In this document: one piece after another, positions 17,700-25,200 of the stretch | How positions within the stretch are numbered: the stretch's first letter is position 1 | How the letters are laid out: each line of letters starts with the position of its first letter | DNA from: DATBAT01 sp036271375 | GTDB taxonomy: Bacteria > Acidobacteriota > Terriglobia > Terriglobales > Acidobacteriaceae | Assembly: GCA_036271375.1 (NCBI GenBank) | Contig: DATBAT010000249.1 | Coordinates: 1-42,089 of the forward strand | DNA length: 42,089 nucleotides | Direction: 5' to 3' | The notes under the pieces: generated by a model | Told to the model about the DNA's origin: nothing | Database searches by the model: none | The model's input: only the letters and a program-made list of their open reading frames with translations | Position numbers and translations under genes: made by a program

Positions 17700-17808
17700 G
17701 AATAGGCCCCAGAGGCTCGGCTGCAGAACGGCAAGCCCGGATTGTCGGATTAGTTGGTTGAATGTTGAGGGAGGCGATTTGCCAAGACGGCGGGCTGGCG
17801 CTATCTAT

Positions 17809-18579
17809 CTAGAGTTTGTCGTAAACCGATTGCGGGATTGGAAAAGTGCGCTTATTTAGCACTGCGCCAAGAACCTGAACATTGGATTGACGCAAGCTCT
17901 GAATTTCTTTCAGCGCGGATTCACGCCGGGTGGAATTGGCTTCCAACACGACGACCAATCCGTCAGCGAAGCGGGCAAGCACGCCGGCGTCGGCGTATTG
18001 AGTTAACGGGGGAGTGTCAATCAATACAAAATCAAATTCTTTGCGGAGCTCTGCGAACCGTGTCTTTAGCCGGGGTGAATTCATGGCTCCCGATGAGTTA
18101 GCCGACGAGGATCCAGCCGAGAGAAGCCACAAATTATCCTGTCCGAGCTGAGTTGTAAAATGACGGACCGGTTCAGGTTCAACCAGCGCATCGGTCAGGC
18201 CGTAGTGGTTGGGCACACCGAAGAAATCGGCAAGCGACGGTGAACGAAGATTTGCATCGACCAAGCAAACCGAGCCCGAGGTGTTGTGGGCGAGGACGCG
18301 GGCGGTGTCCGCGCAAATTCTGCTACACCCATTTCCACGATCCACTCCCGCGAAAACCACTTCACGCCGCTCCTCCGCCCTGTCAGCCAGGAATATCTGG
18401 TCGACAAGATTTCTGCACTCCTCCAGAAAAAGCCAATCGTCGTTAACGAGTTCTGGCGTCCGGAGCGGCTTTCGTGCCTTGGTCTCTGTTGAGGCATCGG
18501 ATAGATCGTCGGAACGAGAAGTGGAGGAGAAATCTCGAGCCAGACCGCTTTGCTGCATCATCTCAAAATATTTGCTCAT
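17809..18579 (-). CDS. BY-kinase/CpsD-like ATPase with degenerate Walker A
   Basis: A 256-residue protein of the capsular-exopolysaccharide tyrosine-kinase family, soluble type. Walker A' VCLVDANLRSPSL (about 104-116) and Walker B FDFVLIDTPP (182-190) are intact. The Walker A segment, near residues 77-87, reads A-G-V-D-R-G-N-G-C-S-R, so the invariant P-loop Lys is replaced by Cys. The C-terminus has only one Tyr (SVYDKL) instead of the usual tyrosine cluster. Normal partners phosphorylate themselves and regulate the Wzz-type co-polymerase, which is encoded two genes upstream. This member may bind nucleotide poorly or act as a structural partner. The start ATG has SD AGGA 5-6 nt upstream. Confidence 0.82.
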   Translation of the reverse strand: MSKYFEMMQQSGLARDFSSTSRSDDLSDASTETKARKPLRTPELVNDDWLFLEECRNLVDQIFLADRAEERREVVFAGVDRGNGCSRICADTARVLAHNTSGSVCLVDANLRSPSLADFFGVPNHYGLTDALVEPEPVRHFTTQLGQDNLWLLSAGSSSANSSGAMNSPRLKTRFAELRKEFDFVLIDTPPLTQYADAGVLARFADGLVVVLEANSTRRESALKEIQSLRQSNVQVLGAVLNKRTFPIPQSVYDKL

Positions 18580-18647
18580 GGTTTCCTAACTAAGGGTTAT
18601 GAAATCAATGGCCACGGAAGCCTTGGTTCGACAGCGAAGGTCAGAGC

Positions 18648-20273
18648 CTAGCGGCAGCTCTTCGCAAAACTATCGGACAAAAGCAAATCAGCATTCTTGT
18701 TTCCTGCCTTGGACGCCGCCAACAGTAGGACTTGAGCTTGTTCGCAATCTTTCCCCAAACTGCCACCGTCGATATACATCTTGGCCAGTGTCACCGCCGC
18801 ATTGGTGTCCGCTGCCCCAACCCTCTTCCACAAGCTTGCGGGATCTTCCGCCGGAGCAACCTGAGCGGCTGGTGGAACTAGCGGAGCGACTTTTGCATTG
18901 CTGTCCGGTGCGGTAGCGGCAATCATGGCCTGAGTCGCTGGTTGCGTCAGTTTTGCCTCATTGACTGGCCGCGAACGCGAACCAAGCCGGGAGAAATTCC
19001 TGGGCGCTGGTTCGGGAGCGATCGCAACTTGCGCTGCTGTCTCTGCCGGATTCACCGGCGTAGATTTAGAGACCAGTTGGAAAAGATCTTTGTTCGTTTC
19101 CGTTGGCTTGGCAGCTTCCGGAGTCTGAGGCAGCCCCTCGGAAACCTTGGTTGAATCACTCGCTGGAGGCAAATCGGGTGAAGCCTGCATCGTTGGCGCA
19201 CTTTCGACCTTCGGCAACTCTTGCGTCGCTCGCGTTGCGATTGCTGTCACAGGCGGCGGAGCAGATGCATGTGTGATCTCGGCCAGAGGCGCGACCTTCC
19301 ACGCGGCGAACGAGACCAGAATCGCAACCATCGCCACCTTCAACATCGCACTGCGGCCAAACTTCGATTTTCTCGGGGAGTCGGCTCGCAGATGAGTGAA
19401 CAGTTCCGGAACTTCTTGTGCAACCGCCACCGGAGGCTTGCGCACAGGAACGCTTTTTCCGAACGAAGCAAAGTCCAGATCGCTAAGGACTTCTTCGATC
19501 GATGCTCTCCCGATAGTCTTTTCCTTCATCGCGCAGCCGAGGGACAGCGCGTTGAAGCAAATCCGGTTGATGTTGCGCGGAATGCCTTCGCTGTGCTGGT
19601 GGATGAGCACTTCCGCATCTCGGGTGAACAGAGGTTGTTGAGCCGTGTAGCCGGCCACGCCGAGGCGGTGGGCGATGTAGAGATGGGTTTCCTCTGGACT
19701 GAAAGGCGACAAACGCGCACTGATTGAAATTCTCTGCCTGAGCTGGGTCAGCTCTGGTGACGCCAATTTGTCCGCGAGATTCGGCTGGCCAGCCAGGATG
19801 ATCTGGATCAATTTCTCCGCCGGCGTCTCGAAATTCGACAACATACGGAGCAGTTCCAGCATGTCGTTCGATAAATTTTGTGCTTCATCTACAACCACCA
19901 CGATCCGGCGGCCATTCTCGGTTTCGCGCACCAGAATCTCATTGAGGCGGGCCTGCATGTGGGCAAGATTGCTTCCGCCGTCCTGCACGCCCAGATCGAT
20001 CAAGAGGCTGGAAAGAAGGTCCTGTGCGGTCTGGCAGGTCTGAAACAAAAAGACGGTCCGAATCGAGGGACTAATATCTTGCAAAAGAGAAAAGAGAAGA
20101 GTGGTCTTCCCCATACCCGGCTTCGCGATCAGGGACATGAATCCCTGAACGGATGTAACTCCATAGCTCAAGGAGGCCAGGGCTTCGCGATGGGTCACCG
20201 TCGGGTAGAGATAACGGGGGTCCGGCGAGGCCCCAAATGGTTGTTCGGTAAGACCGTAATATTCGAGAACCAC
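18648..20273 (-). CDS. ExeA/GspA-like AAA ATPase with membrane segment and Sel1-like tail
   Basis: A 541-residue protein starting at GTG 20273. Strong SD GGAGGAG (20281-20287) overlaps the stop of the preceding gene; the open frame continues 54 codons upstream into that gene and is ignored. The order is: opening EYYGLTEQPFGASPDPRYLY typical of ExeA-type ATPases, Walker A AKPGMGKTT (about 50-58), Walker B VVVVDEAQN (about 125-133), and an AAA lid with GIPRNINRICFNAL. Then come one hydrophobic segment (VAMVAILVSFAAWKVAPL), a long Ala/Pro/Thr-rich linker, and about 60 C-terminal residues resembling Sel1 repeats (AVTLAKMYIDGGSLGKDCEQ). Such ATPases accompany export systems and exosortase-type polysaccharide loci. 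The linker and tail are presumably periplasmic. Confidence 0.82.
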   Translation of the reverse strand: MVLEYYGLTEQPFGASPDPRYLYPTVTHREALASLSYGVTSVQGFMSLIAKPGMGKTTLLFSLLQDISPSIRTVFLFQTCQTAQDLLSSLLIDLGVQDGGSNLAHMQARLNEILVRETENGRRIVVVVDEAQNLSNDMLELLRMLSNFETPAEKLIQIILAGQPNLADKLASPELTQLRQRISISARLSPFSPEETHLYIAHRLGVAGYTAQQPLFTRDAEVLIHQHSEGIPRNINRICFNALSLGCAMKEKTIGRASIEEVLSDLDFASFGKSVPVRKPPVAVAQEVPELFTHLRADSPRKSKFGRSAMLKVAMVAILVSFAAWKVAPLAEITHASAPPPVTAIATRATQELPKVESAPTMQASPDLPPASDSTKVSEGLPQTPEAAKPTETNKDLFQLVSKSTPVNPAETAAQVAIAPEPAPRNFSRLGSRSRPVNEAKLTQPATQAMIAATAPDSNAKVAPLVPPAAQVAPAEDPASLWKRVGAADTNAAVTLAKMYIDGGSLGKDCEQAQVLLLAASKAGNKNADLLLSDSFAKSCR

Positions 20274-20286
20274 GATTCCTCTCCTC

Positions 20287-21774
20287 CTAAGCCTTTTGAC
20301 GAGCGATGGATGCCAGTACAGGAATTCTGAGCACTTCGACCACTTCATCCGGAGTACGGAATGAGGGATCGAGATACTCGGCAACAAACGCTGCCCCGAG
20401 GCTAACAAACAGGGCCAGAATAAGACCCAGCGCAAAAATCAAAACTGGGCTCTTGTCCGGCGACATGGGCACTACCGGGGGAACTGCGAGGGAGACGTTG
20501 CCGATGCGTTTCTGGTCCAGCGCATCGGAAGTACGCTCTTGCTCTCGTTTGGAGAGATAGAGCAAATAGTTACCTTCGTTCGCCTTGACTTCGCGGAGCA
20601 GGTCAGCCTGCTTCAGCGATTGATCGTCGAGCTCGACCATCTGCTTCCGCATATCGCGAATGCTCGCCTGAAGTGCGGCTTCCTGCGCTTCCTGCGACGA
20701 CAAATCGGATTGGGTCCTGGCAAAATCCTGCCGCAACAACTCGTAGGTCGAGTCGCGATCCGTGGTCTGGCTCACATAACGAGTCTTGCTTGCTTCCGCG
20801 ATGGCAGCCTTGATTTGCGCGACTTCTTTGTCCGCCTCGACGACTACGGGATAGTCAGGCTGAAACTTTGCCAGCAACTGGTTTCGCTTAACTTGTGCCG
20901 CAACCAAATTTCCTTCAAGTTGTTGCAGGAGTTCTGACGGCGAATTCGAGACTTCCAACGAAGAAGACCGAGCGGGAGTTGCTCCCATCTGCGACTGTGC
21001 GCTTTGCAGGCGACGCTTGTTCGCGGCAATCGATTGCTGAAGATTGTTTGTGGCGGCAATCGAGGTAACGATCTGGTTGGCTAGCCCTTCTCTTTCGATG
21101 TCGGGGGCAACTCCGCCTTCCTTACCAAATTCCTTGAGCCTATTCTGCGCGTCGTCGAGGGCTTGTTTATATCGATCTGTTTCTTTGGAAAAGAACTCAA
21201 ACGAACCAGTCGGCCGGCGGACTGCAAGATGTTTATCCAAATACAACTTGGCGAGGGTGTCGAGAACCTTGTACGCCAGTTGAGGGTCGGACGAGGGATA
21301 GGTCACTTCCACCATGTCGGTCTTCAGCACGGGTTGAATCCTAAGTTTGCCGGAAAGCCGGTCAACAGCTAGATGAATTCGCCAGTCTTCATCCTTGCGG
21401 CCAAGAAATGAAAACAGCCCTTTCCCTTCGCGGTCTTGAAGGTGATTCGCCAAGACGACCTGATTGAGAACGTCGGGACTCTTGAGCAGTTCCACTTCAG
21501 AATTGACCTCTTGCTCTGAAATCGGGAAACCCAGAGAAAGAGATTGGGTTGCCGAGCCGACCGTGGGATCGACACGTTCGCGATTGACCAATATCTCCAT
21601 GCGCGCCCGGTATTGCATGGAAGCCAGGATGCTAGCCCCGATCGCGGCTAGTAAGACCACACAAAATGTAAGGGCCACCAGTTTTTTCCGTCGGAACAGC
21701 GGTGCCAGCACATCACGCAAACTGGTTTCGCGGGAGAAAACGGATCCCCTATCTAGCGGATTTGCATCATTCAT
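20287..21774 (-). CDS. Wzz/GNVR-type polysaccharide co-polymerase (chain-length determinant)
   Basis: About 495 residues. An N-terminal cytoplasmic segment (ETSLRDVLAPLFRRKK) leads into a transmembrane helix (LVALTFCVVLLAAIGASILA). A large, largely helical coiled-coil periplasmic domain follows, and the GNVR-type segment RIGNVSLAVPPVVPMSPDKSP precedes the second transmembrane helix near the C-terminus. There is no fused kinase; the kinase-like protein is separate. It is expected to control chain length together with the polymerase and link to the export protein. Two ATGs are possible: 21780 lies only 3 nt after GAGGA, whereas 21774 is 9 nt away and is preferred. Confidence 0.87.
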   Translation of the reverse strand: MNDANPLDRGSVFSRETSLRDVLAPLFRRKKLVALTFCVVLLAAIGASILASMQYRARMEILVNRERVDPTVGSATQSLSLGFPISEQEVNSEVELLKSPDVLNQVVLANHLQDREGKGLFSFLGRKDEDWRIHLAVDRLSGKLRIQPVLKTDMVEVTYPSSDPQLAYKVLDTLAKLYLDKHLAVRRPTGSFEFFSKETDRYKQALDDAQNRLKEFGKEGGVAPDIEREGLANQIVTSIAATNNLQQSIAANKRRLQSAQSQMGATPARSSSLEVSNSPSELLQQLEGNLVAAQVKRNQLLAKFQPDYPVVVEADKEVAQIKAAIAEASKTRYVSQTTDRDSTYELLRQDFARTQSDLSSQEAQEAALQASIRDMRKQMVELDDQSLKQADLLREVKANEGNYLLYLSKREQERTSDALDQKRIGNVSLAVPPVVPMSPDKSPVLIFALGLILALFVSLGAAFVAEYLDPSFRTPDEVVEVLRIPVLASIARQKA

Positions 21775-21808
21775 GAGCATAGGTCCTCAATCAATTGCGC
21801 GGGGAATC

Positions 21809-22567
21809 TCAAAACAGATCTGAACCCGGATTCAAATACATCCCGGTGTTGAAGGGAACATACTTCCGGAAGACCGTAATAAATTTCTCGGGAACAAAAA
21901 TCATATCTCCGGCCCGCATCTGCACATCTTCGTTCGGGTTTTTCCCGTGGAGCAGGTCTTTGAGGTTCAGCTTTTTCACTTCCATCAAATCTGGAGTGAC
22001 GCGGTGGTAGAGAAAGACTTGCGTCTTGGCCGTCGGCAAGAATCCGCTGGCGACGGCAACCGCCTGTAAAACAGTCGTGTCGTAACGCAAATCGTAACGA
22101 CCCGGTTTGCCCACCTGTCCGTTGACAACGAAGAAGGGCTTTTGAAAATCCTTAAGGTCAACGTCAATGATGGGGTTGACCAAGACTTTTCCATAGGCGA
22201 CTTTCATCGCCTCGACCACTTGTGGCAACGTCATCCCTTGAATTTTTATGCTTCCCACACTTTGCAGGGTCACATATCCATCGGGCTGCACGGTTGCCGT
22301 TTGGTTGAACTCTGGGGACAAAGGAAAGGAGATCGAAACGATATCTTGCGGAAGCAGATGGTAGCGTTCGTCCCGCTGCTGGAGCACCGGCCGGTCTGTA
22401 TCGCCCGTGGTACCGGTCGATGGCTGAGACGCAAAGTTTGAGGCCGGTTTTTCTCCAGCGTAGACGTTCGCCGGATGTAAGACAGCGAACAGTAAGCCTG
22501 CGAGAAGTATGCCTGCCGCGATTCCCGGCGCTTTTGATGGATACGAACTATGGGGCTGCATTGACAT
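21809..22567 (-). CDS. Polysaccharide export protein (Wza/OPX family, SLBB)
   Basis: A 252-residue periplasmic or outer-membrane protein. Its signal peptide includes GIAAGILLAGLLFAVLHPANVYA, with no lipobox Cys. The Poly_export domain starts YHLLPQDIVSISFP and continues through QPDGYVTLQSVGSIKIQGMTL; an SLBB-like part contains GQVGKPGRYDLRYDTTVLQA, and RAGDMIFVPE follows near the end. It would form the exit channel or its periplasmic part. It is shorter than Wza and lacks an obvious C-terminal membrane helix. The start ATG 22567 was selected because AGGAGG (22574-22579) lies 6 nt upstream; an ATG 39 bp earlier has no SD. It is the first gene of the EPS operon. Confidence 0.87.
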   Translation of the reverse strand: MSMQPHSSYPSKAPGIAAGILLAGLLFAVLHPANVYAGEKPASNFASQPSTGTTGDTDRPVLQQRDERYHLLPQDIVSISFPLSPEFNQTATVQPDGYVTLQSVGSIKIQGMTLPQVVEAMKVAYGKVLVNPIIDVDLKDFQKPFFVVNGQVGKPGRYDLRYDTTVLQAVAVASGFLPTAKTQVFLYHRVTPDLMEVKKLNLKDLLHGKNPNEDVQMRAGDMIFVPEKFITVFRKYVPFNTGMYLNPGSDLF

Positions 22568-23132
22568 CACCGGCCTCCTGAACTGCTTTGTCGAGAGATC
22601 TCTCATCCCTGGCTCGATTGGAAAAACGATTCATCTTTCGCAGGGCTCCGCCATTCTCAGTCCCATTGTGGATTTCCTGGGAAATCTGCTTTTTGCCCGT
22701 CAAGGGGCTGGCTTCCGAAGCTCACCAAAAAAATTGGCCGAACCGGGAGGAAGCCCAGAAGCGTCCTGGCGAGTTCGGTCGGTTTGGGGGAGAAACCTCG
22801 ACTGCTATCGGCAGGCTAAGGCAATCGCAAGTGCCTAACAAGTGGCAGAATTTTTTGGAGATGGAAGGATTTTTTCCCGCGTTAGGGCACGGGATAGTGG
22901 GAAGGATTGTTAATCAGAACTCAAAATTTCTCTTTTCTAGAGCGTCTGCCGCAAGCCTTTAGACTCCCGTCCAAGGAAGAATTTTCTCGCGTACATGGAG
23001 ACGATATTCTTTAAACGAAATACTTAAGTTGGTCTACGTAAGCGCGAGTTCTTCGGCTTGACGAGGATCACTATAACTTTTCCTCAAGGCTGATCACATT
23101 AATGTTGTGTTAAAATCCGGATTCTCACTTTG
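22568..23132. other. Divergent intergenic region between EPS operon and regulator
   Basis: These 565 non-coding bases separate the minus-strand EPS operon from the plus-strand regulator and must hold both promoters. Visible elements are a 12-bp palindrome GAGAGATCTCTC (22593-22604), a perfect 7-2-7 inverted repeat (22671-22686) and a 10-bp palindrome ACATTAATGT (23096-23105) about 27 bp before the regulator start. I found no convincing -35/-10 pair and no gene. Confidence 0.6.
22671..22686. promoter_or_regulatory. 7-2-7 inverted repeat, candidate LuxR/NarL-type site
   Basis: GATTTCC (22671-22677) and GGAAATC (22680-22686) are perfect inverted heptamers separated by 2 bp. The 7-2-7 geometry is that of NarL/LuxR-class dimer sites. 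It lies 104 bp upstream of the export-protein start and close to two genes for LuxR-type regulators. Binding is inference. Confidence 0.4.
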
Positions 23133-23834
23133 ATGTTCAATATGGCGACGAGTAATGGGGTGAAGGTTCAAAGTGATCCAAGGGTTCGCGTCCTAATTGC
23201 GGACGGAGACTGGATGGTAAATCAGTTGCTCGTAAGTGCCCTGACCCGCCAGAAAAACCTTTTTCTAGTAGTTGGCTCGGCTTGCGACAGCGAAGAGGCT
23301 ATTCGATTGGCGGACGTCGCAAAGCCCCATGTCGCGATTCTGAGCGCAGAATTGCAGGATGGCCAAGGCTCCGGCCTCGGCGTTATGCGGGCCATCAAGG
23401 ACAAGCATCCTTCAATCGCGGTCGTCATGCTGTTGCGCGCTCCCGACCGCGACCTCATCGTGCACTCCTTTCGTGAGGGTGCGCGAGGGATTTTCTGCCG
23501 TACCGACTCTCTGCAAAGTCTCACCAAGTGCATTCGTTCCGTTCACCAGGGACAGATCTGGGCAAGTAATCGCGACATTGAATACGCTCTCGAAGCCCTT
23601 GGCCGCGCACGCGCTCCGGAACTCAAGTCTGCCAGCGGAAAAGACTTACTCAACGAATCCGAAAGAGAAGTGATCGGTCTTGTGGCGGACGGACTGAGAA
23701 ATCGCGAGATCGCTCAGGCGCTCGGGGTGAAGGAACATTCTGTAAGCAATCGGCTTTACCGGATCTACGACAAATTGGGGATATCCAACCGGATCGAATT
23801 AATCCTGTACGCGCAAAATCGAACGGTTCAGTAA
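23133..23834 (+). CDS. LuxR-family regulator with atypical (non-phosphorylatable) receiver
   Basis: A protein of about 233 residues. The N-terminal domain has the receiver fold: VLIADGD supplies the acidic pair near residues 24-26. The strand that should carry the phospho-acceptor Asp reads HVAILSAELQDG, with Ser71 in its place; the switch Thr position is Leu (VVMLLRA), and the conserved Lys is Arg123 (GARGIFCRTDS). The C-terminal domain is a LuxR-type HTH (SEREVIGLVADGLRNREIAQ onward, about 170-225). It is therefore probably not controlled by ordinary phosphotransfer. It lies divergent from the EPS operon and 76 bp before the decarboxylase gene, so a role in EPS control is inferred. The start is uncertain: TTG 23130, ATG 23133 and ATG 23142 are all possible and none has a good SD. 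Confidence 0.82.
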   Translation: MFNMATSNGVKVQSDPRVRVLIADGDWMVNQLLVSALTRQKNLFLVVGSACDSEEAIRLADVAKPHVAILSAELQDGQGSGLGVMRAIKDKHPSIAVVMLLRAPDRDLIVHSFREGARGIFCRTDSLQSLTKCIRSVHQGQIWASNRDIEYALEALGRARAPELKSASGKDLLNESEREVIGLVADGLRNREIAQALGVKEHSVSNRLYRIYDKLGISNRIELILYAQNRTVQ

Positions 23835-23910
23835 AAAATCAGGCTCATACGCGCCCGCTTTGCGGAATCGCGGAGCCGTCGAAGTGTTATTCCAGGGAGC
23901 ACCAAAGAAC

Positions 23911-24870
23911 ATGTCCACACCACGAGCGCTAGTTACCGGAGGAGCGGGGTTTCTCGGATCGCATTTGTGCGATGCCCTTTTGGGGGATGGCTACTCAGTA
24001 GTTGCCGTCGACAACCTGTTGACTGGGAGAGAATCCAACCTCGAACACCTGCGTCGCGATTCACGTTTTACTTTCGAGCGGATCGACATCAACGAACCGT
24101 TCGACTGTGGCCCAGTGAATTACGTTTTTCATTTCGCGTGCCCCGCCAGCCCTGTGGATTACTCATTGCACGGAATAGAAACTCTTAAGGTTTCGTCCTT
24201 GGGAACTTTCCATGCGCTGGAGGTTGCGCGTAAATATTCAGCCAGCTTCCTAGTGTCGTCCACTTCAGAATGTTACGGAGATCCGCTGGAGCATCCGCAA
24301 AAAGAAACCTACTGGGGCAACGTCAATCCGATAGGACCTCGTTCGGTCTACGACGAGGGGAAACGTTTCACCGAAGCAACTGTTATGGCGTATCACCGCT
24401 ATCACAACCTCGATACGCGGATTGTGCGGATCTTTAACACTTACGGCACGAGAATGCAGCTCAACGACGGTCGCGTGGTTCCCAATTTCATGAAACAGGC
24501 GTTGATGGGTGAGGATTTGACGGTTTATGGGGATGGAAGCCAGACCCGTAGCTTCTGCTACGTAAGCGACGAGATCGAAGGTTTCATGCGCTTATCGAAG
24601 GCGTCTGAGCATTTCCCGGTAAATATCGGGAATCCAATAGAGTTCACCATATTGGAGTGCGCCCAACGGGTGCTGGAAATTACTGGGTCGAAGAGCAAGA
24701 TCGTCTACAAAGAGCTTCCCCAGGACGATCCCAAGCAGCGTCGTCCCGATATCTCGAAAGCCCAGCGCCTCCTTGGCTGGGAACCAAAGATTGGGTTGGA
24801 AGAAGGCCTCAAACTTTCGCTGGAGTACTTCGCGAAGTCTGTGCAAGAGCTGCAGGCGGAAGTTTCGTAG
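23911..24870 (+). CDS. uxs: UDP-glucuronate decarboxylase (UDP-xylose synthase)
   Basis: A 319-residue extended SDR of typical UXS length. The NAD motif is TGGAGFLGSHL (about 9-19), followed by DNLLTGRESNL, HFACPASPVDY, SSTSECYGDPLEHPQ, the catalytic SVYDEGKR with Tyr147 and Lys151, and RIFNTYGTRM. The C-terminal part has YGDGSQTRSFCYVSD and LPQDDPKQRRPDISKA. These are the signature segments of UXS enzymes, which convert UDP-glucuronate to UDP-xylose with internal NAD+ recycling. Together with UDP-glucose dehydrogenase (14708-16189) it completes a route from UDP-glucose to UDP-xylose. ATG 23911 is chosen because a 17-codon upstream extension carries no family sequence; the nearest SD-like AGGGAG is rather distant. 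Confidence 0.88.
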   Translation: MSTPRALVTGGAGFLGSHLCDALLGDGYSVVAVDNLLTGRESNLEHLRRDSRFTFERIDINEPFDCGPVNYVFHFACPASPVDYSLHGIETLKVSSLGTFHALEVARKYSASFLVSSTSECYGDPLEHPQKETYWGNVNPIGPRSVYDEGKRFTEATVMAYHRYHNLDTRIVRIFNTYGTRMQLNDGRVVPNFMKQALMGEDLTVYGDGSQTRSFCYVSDEIEGFMRLSKASEHFPVNIGNPIEFTILECAQRVLEITGSKSKIVYKELPQDDPKQRRPDISKAQRLLGWEPKIGLEEGLKLSLEYFAKSVQELQAEVS

Positions 24871-25200
24871 TTTTTATTCGCACTAGCAACCACACGTAGC
24901 GCCTGCCGTTCCCCCGCACCAGGTGATGCGCAATTTTCAATTCGTCGGGCCGCGAAAGAAACCTCGTCGCGATTCCGGTCATCCAATCGATTTTTAAATG
25001 TGTCGCGATAACGTTCGCCGGTAGAACGGGGAATGAAAATGTTTGCAACAAGTTTCGTATTCGAGCGACGTTGTTTTTCAAGCGGCGCAACATAATTTCA
25101 GACGCGTAGCCTCGATTAGAAAATTGAATTTGACAGTGAATCTTCACCTCGCGCAGAATGGCGAAGTTCCATAGTTTAAAAAATCTCAAGGTTTTTTGGA
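24871..25200. other. Intergenic region before second regulator
   Basis: A 330-bp non-coding stretch. Open frames on the minus strand here show no domain and overlap real genes at both ends. The only element I can place is a promoter-like pair at 25131-25160. No terminator is visible after the decarboxylase gene. Confidence 0.5.
25131..25160 (+). promoter_or_regulatory. Candidate sigma-70-type promoter for second regulator
   Basis: TTGACA (25131-25136) is a perfect -35 box. CAGAAT (25155-25160) is a 4-of-6 match to the -10 box after an 18-bp spacer. Transcription would start near 25167, about 35 nt before the TTG start codon. Confidence 0.4.

Noticed and set aside
22810..22835. Sigma-54-like promoter on the minus strand (GGCAC ... 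TTGC)
   Set aside because: The GG-to-GC distance is 13 instead of the strictly required 12, and the first base is wrong.
23058..23077. TTGACG followed by TATAAC upstream of the first regulator
   Set aside because: The spacer is only 8 bp, far too short for a sigma-70 promoter.
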